In this document: piece after piece, positions 61,906 to 64,000 of the stretch
Numbering within the stretch: position 1 is the stretch's first letter
Layout: the number at the start of each line of letters is the position of its first letter
Assembly: GCF_902459585.1 (NCBI RefSeq)
Contig: NZ_CABPSC010000002.1
Location: forward strand, 124,001 to 188,000
DNA length: 64,000 bases
Direction: 5' to 3'
Source: Pandoraea nosoerga
Lineage (GTDB): Bacteria; Pseudomonadota; Gammaproteobacteria; Burkholderiales; Burkholderiaceae
The notes under the pieces: generated by a model
What the model saw: only the letters and a program-made list of their open reading frames with translations
Told to the model about the DNA's origin: nothing
Databases searched by the model: none
Program-made: the position numbers and the translations under genes

Positions 61906-62155
61906 ACTTTGGTGACTCATGCGTTGGCATATGCATGCAGGCGTCGGTGAGCTCCGCTGGCGCGAGATGCTGCCACCATTCGCTCAGGCGCCGGATGCTC
62001 AGGCTGGCGGTGACGCGGCAGCGCGTTGGCGTGTAGGCGAGCTCGTCGCCGACGCGTCGCAGTAGCGGCGGGTCGCCAAGCCGCGCGCGACGGGGCACGC
62101 GAAGCGATCGCCGCTTGGGCTGGGTGATGTCCTGATGGGGCGAGGTATTGGGCAT
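61904..62155 (-). CDS. Small basic hypothetical protein
   Basis: An 83-residue frame starting MPNTSPHQDITQPKRRSLRVPRRARLGDPP and ending CMHMPTHESPK. A GGGAG site lies eight bases upstream of the ATG at 62155, which is the main support. The first half is Arg-rich and the middle (LSIRRLSEWWQHLAPAELTDACM) could form an amphipathic helix. I do not recognise a family. It is on the opposite strand to fahA, with its end at the fahA terminator. Coding status is uncertain. Confidence 0.4.
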   Translation of the reverse strand: MPNTSPHQDITQPKRRSLRVPRRARLGDPPLLRRVGDELAYTPTRCRVTASLSIRRLSEWWQHLAPAELTDACMHMPTHESPK

Positions 62156-62285
62156 CGAATGCTCCCGGCATCGTGTGATGACGAGACCATTAAGCCATGC
62201 CGGGCCGTTTGGCGACAGGTGAAGCGATCCGAAAAATGCGTCCGCTTTGCGTGACATCGGCGCCGAGACGGGGAGGGACCGTACT

Positions 62286-62340
62286 GTGCTGCCGCTCGTG
62301 CGCCGCTCATGCGCCACTCATGCGCCACTCATGCCGCCCT
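62286..62340. repeat. Intergenic tandem repeat, about 5 x 11 bp
   Basis: Units of CATGCGCCACT (two identical, three diverged) lie upstream of the small hypothetical gene and 50 bases beyond the AI-2E gene stop. The 11-bp period is not frame-compatible. Confidence 0.85.
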
Positions 62341-62389
62341 TGTATGCCTGTCTTGTGGCGGGGTCGGCGGCGCTGCCGGAATCGTGCCG

Positions 62390-63640
62390 TCAGCCGCGCG
62401 TCTCTTCGCGGCCCGCCGCCGCCTTGCTTGCCGATGCGGAGGCCGAGGCCGATACCGGTGCCGAAGGTTCGGCTGCGCGCGTGCTCGGCCCCGGGCCCGT
62501 CGACGTTTCCGGCGGGACTGTCGCCGCCTCAGTCGCTGCCCCGGTCGTTGCCCCGGCCGGCGCCCCGGTCGGCGCCATCATCGGCCGGTTCAGGCCCTCG
62601 TTGATCCAGGCGGTGAGCAGCGTGTATGTCACGGCGAGAATGACGGGGCCGACGAACAGGCCGACGATGCCGAACGTCAGCATGCCGCCGAGCACGCCGG
62701 CGAGAATCAGCGTCATCGGCAGATCCGCACCGCGGCGAATGAGCATCGGGCGCATGACGTTATCGAGCATGCCGATGAAGACCGATAACACGAGCAACAG
62801 GGTTGCAAGCGTGGGGCTGTCCTGCCAGTAGAGCCATGCCACGCTCGAGAGCAGTACCGGGAACGGCCCGATTTGCGCGATGCACAGCACCAGCATGAGC
62901 GCCGTGAGGAAGCCGGGCAGCGGCACGCCGGTCAGCCACAGTCCCAGGCCGCCGAGCAGCGATTGCGTCACGGCCGTCACCACGATGCCGAGTGCCACCG
63001 CGCGAATCGACATGCCGGCCAGCCGCACCGATTCCTCGCCGCGATCGCCTCCCAGACGCCGCGCCATGCGGATAAGTGCGCGCGCCGCGTGCTCGCCCTG
63101 CATGAACAGGATGGCCGAGATGATCAGCGTCAGCCCCAGGTGGACGAAGAGCAGGCCGATCGACCCGAGCTTCGCGAAGCCCCATGACGCCGCCTTGACT
63201 GCGTAGGGCTGCACCTTGGCGACGAGACCGCCCGGGCCGGCGGCGGCCAGGGCCTGCCATTCGTCGCTGGCGCGCTGGCCGATCACCGGAATGCGCGCGA
63301 GCCAGTCGGGCGGCATGGGAAGACCGCGCTGGCCGATCGAATGAACCTGTTCGCTGATGTCGCTCGCGTGTCCGATGAGTGTGCCGATCGCCGCCGTCAG
63401 CGGGGCGACGACGATAATCAACATCGCGATGATCATCACGGTGGTGGCGAGCCAGCGGCGGCCCCAGAGGCGGCGTTGCAGGCCAATGAGCATCGGCCAG
63501 GTGGAGGCGACGATCGTCACCGCCCAGATCAGCGCGGGCAGGAATGGCAGCAGAACCCAAAGCGTACCGATCATCAACAGGCTGAGCACCAGGATGATCA
63601 GCAGATTGCGGGCCAGCTCACTCGGGGTGGTGGAAAACAT
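62390..63640 (-). CDS. AI-2E family transporter (YdiK/PerM type) with repeat-containing tail
   Basis: A 416-residue membrane protein with about eight hydrophobic segments in two groups. Family segments are LLPFLPALIWAVTIVASTWPMLIGLQRRLWGRR, ILVVAPLTAAIGTLIG-like, LFVHLGLTLIISAILFMQG and SVRLAGMSIRAVALGIVVTAVTQSLLGGLGLWLTGVPLPGFLTALMLVLCIAQIGPFPVLL. GMLTFGIVGLFVGPVILAVTYTLLTAWI closes the core. The AI-2 export name does not establish substrate. The last 60 residues are an Ala/Pro/Ser tail encoded partly by a 12-bp repeat. A CAGGAGCG site precedes the start at 63640. Confidence 0.9.
   Translation of the reverse strand: MFSTTPSELARNLLIILVLSLLMIGTLWVLLPFLPALIWAVTIVASTWPMLIGLQRRLWGRRWLATTVMIIAMLIIVVAPLTAAIGTLIGHASDISEQVHSIGQRGLPMPPDWLARIPVIGQRASDEWQALAAAGPGGLVAKVQPYAVKAASWGFAKLGSIGLLFVHLGLTLIISAILFMQGEHAARALIRMARRLGGDRGEESVRLAGMSIRAVALGIVVTAVTQSLLGGLGLWLTGVPLPGFLTALMLVLCIAQIGPFPVLLSSVAWLYWQDSPTLATLLLVLSVFIGMLDNVMRPMLIRRGADLPMTLILAGVLGGMLTFGIVGLFVGPVILAVTYTLLTAWINEGLNRPMMAPTGAPAGATTGAATEAATVPPETSTGPGPSTRAAEPSAPVSASASASASKAAAGREETRG
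62526..62585. repeat. In-frame 12-bp tandem repeat in the AI-2E transporter tail, 5 units
   Basis: Units of GCCCCGGTCGGC and variants encode four-residue repeats (APTG/APAG/ATTG/AATE) in the cytoplasmic C-terminal tail after the last helix. Confidence 0.85.
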
Positions 63641-63775
63641 AGGCGCTCCTGCGGGCGGGGAAAGAAAGCCGCGCGGCAAAGCCGCGTCCGTCGAGCGCAT
63701 TCGTGCGCAGCGGGCGCGCTCGTGAAGGAAGATGCCATGCCGGGGCAGGCACGGCAAGTGCGTCGCAACACTTCG

Positions 63776-64000
63776 TCACAAAGCCGTCATCGAAGCAGGC
63801 GCGCGATCCGTGCCGTGCGCGTCGCCGGCCGTGGCGCCGCGCTCGAAATCGCTCGAGCCGCCCATGCCGTGCGGCGGTATGCCGGCCGGTGCGACCATGG
63901 TCCCATGCCGGCGTGCCGCGGGTGCTGCCGGTCCTGCCGGTGCTGACGGCGCCGACGGCGGCGACCGCGTCGGCGAGACGGTCCCGAGACTCGCATGGCG
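63776..64000 (-). CDS. C-terminal part of an unidentified gene, 5' end beyond the window
   Basis: An uninterrupted 74-codon frame enters from the right edge and ends at the stop at 63776-63778. The sequence is Pro/Ala/Gly-rich (SPPSAPSAPAGPAAPAA) and then MVAPAGIPPHGMGGSSDFERGATAGD. The first part is a 9-bp repeat that stays in frame, as elsewhere in this window, which supports coding. It would lie upstream of the AI-2E transporter gene on the same strand. I do not recognise the family and the low complexity gives little else. Confidence 0.4.
   Translation of the reverse strand, partial: RHASLGTVSPTRSPPSAPSAPAGPAAPAARRHGTMVAPAGIPPHGMGGSSDFERGATAGDAHGTDRAPASMTAL
63922..63966. repeat. 9-bp tandem repeat in the partial gene, about 5 units
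   Basis: Units related to GTGCTGCCG on the plus strand encode Ser/Ala/Pro triplets on the minus strand in the partial C-terminal frame. Confidence 0.7.

Noticed and set aside
59211-61907. An 898-codon antisense frame across hmgA and fahA
   Set aside because: The sense genes are unmistakable and of normal length, and the antisense translation shows no conserved domain.

Overview
The window is high-GC, densely coded bacterial chromosome. Its content points to the Burkholderiaceae, most likely Pandoraea or a close relative: yciB near msrB and selO, a DUF4936/ygfZ/mltG/tmk/holB/tatD block, a proteobacterial Pat-type acetyltransferase, and homogentisate catabolism under a LysR regulator. The genus is an inference from gene content. 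I see no rRNA, tRNA, insertion sequence, prophage, integrase or CRISPR array. Most of the window looks like ordinary core and metabolic chromosome.

Layout. 1-3047: a partial yciB, a BOF-fold periplasmic protein, msrB and selO. 3410-11392: an acyl-CoA ligase, a complete livHMGF-type ABC transporter core without a binding protein, and a bifunctional enoyl-CoA hydratase/3-hydroxyacyl-CoA dehydrogenase. Together they look like an uptake, activation and beta-oxidation set for an acyl or carboxylate substrate. 11486-13717: nicotinamidase, a thioesterase and a medium-chain reductase. 13778-20627: a housekeeping block on both strands (NRDE protein, DUF4936, ygfZ; then mltG-tmk-holB-tatD and an ankyrin protein). 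20672-23975: a crotonase and otsBA for trehalose. 24337-29228: a Fur-box-preceded PepSY/flavoreductase, acylphosphatase and a chemoreceptor. 29500-33386: a soluble hybrid histidine kinase, a PAQR-type membrane protein, an exported peroxiredoxin and an Lrp regulator. 33557-40894: an acetolactate-synthase-like enzyme divergent from lrp, then an amino-acid ABC transporter followed by astC/argD-type and astA genes, which suggests arginine/ornithine uptake and catabolism. 41280-46405: HdeD-like protein, Dps, Pat and CorA. 46649-52753: a CoA-transferase, a Fur-box TonB receptor with a Sel1-repeat partner, and a TauE-type exporter. 53184-58063: a lipoprotein plus a clear RcsB-like response regulator and an RcsC-like hybrid kinase carrying its own Hpt. 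58105-61811: LysR, hmgA and fahA. The end holds an AI-2E family transporter and a partial unknown gene.

Two patterns stand out. First, the region around 51.8-58 kb looks like a self-contained Rcs-type phosphorelay. It has a lipoprotein with two cysteines in its mature domain, an RcsB homologue with an RcsB-type recognition helix, and an RcsC-like kinase with Hpt. Three RcsAB-box-like sites lie in front of neighbouring genes. Second, the window carries about seventeen short tandem-repeat arrays with 9, 11, 12, 13 or 18 bp units. Those inside genes all have periods divisible by three and fall in linkers or termini. The 11 and 13 bp arrays are all between genes. This suggests a genome with active minisatellite turnover filtered by reading frame.

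Gene starts were chosen from ribosome-binding sites, overlaps and family N-termini. All database-level assignments are from recognition of motifs and family resemblance, not from searches.
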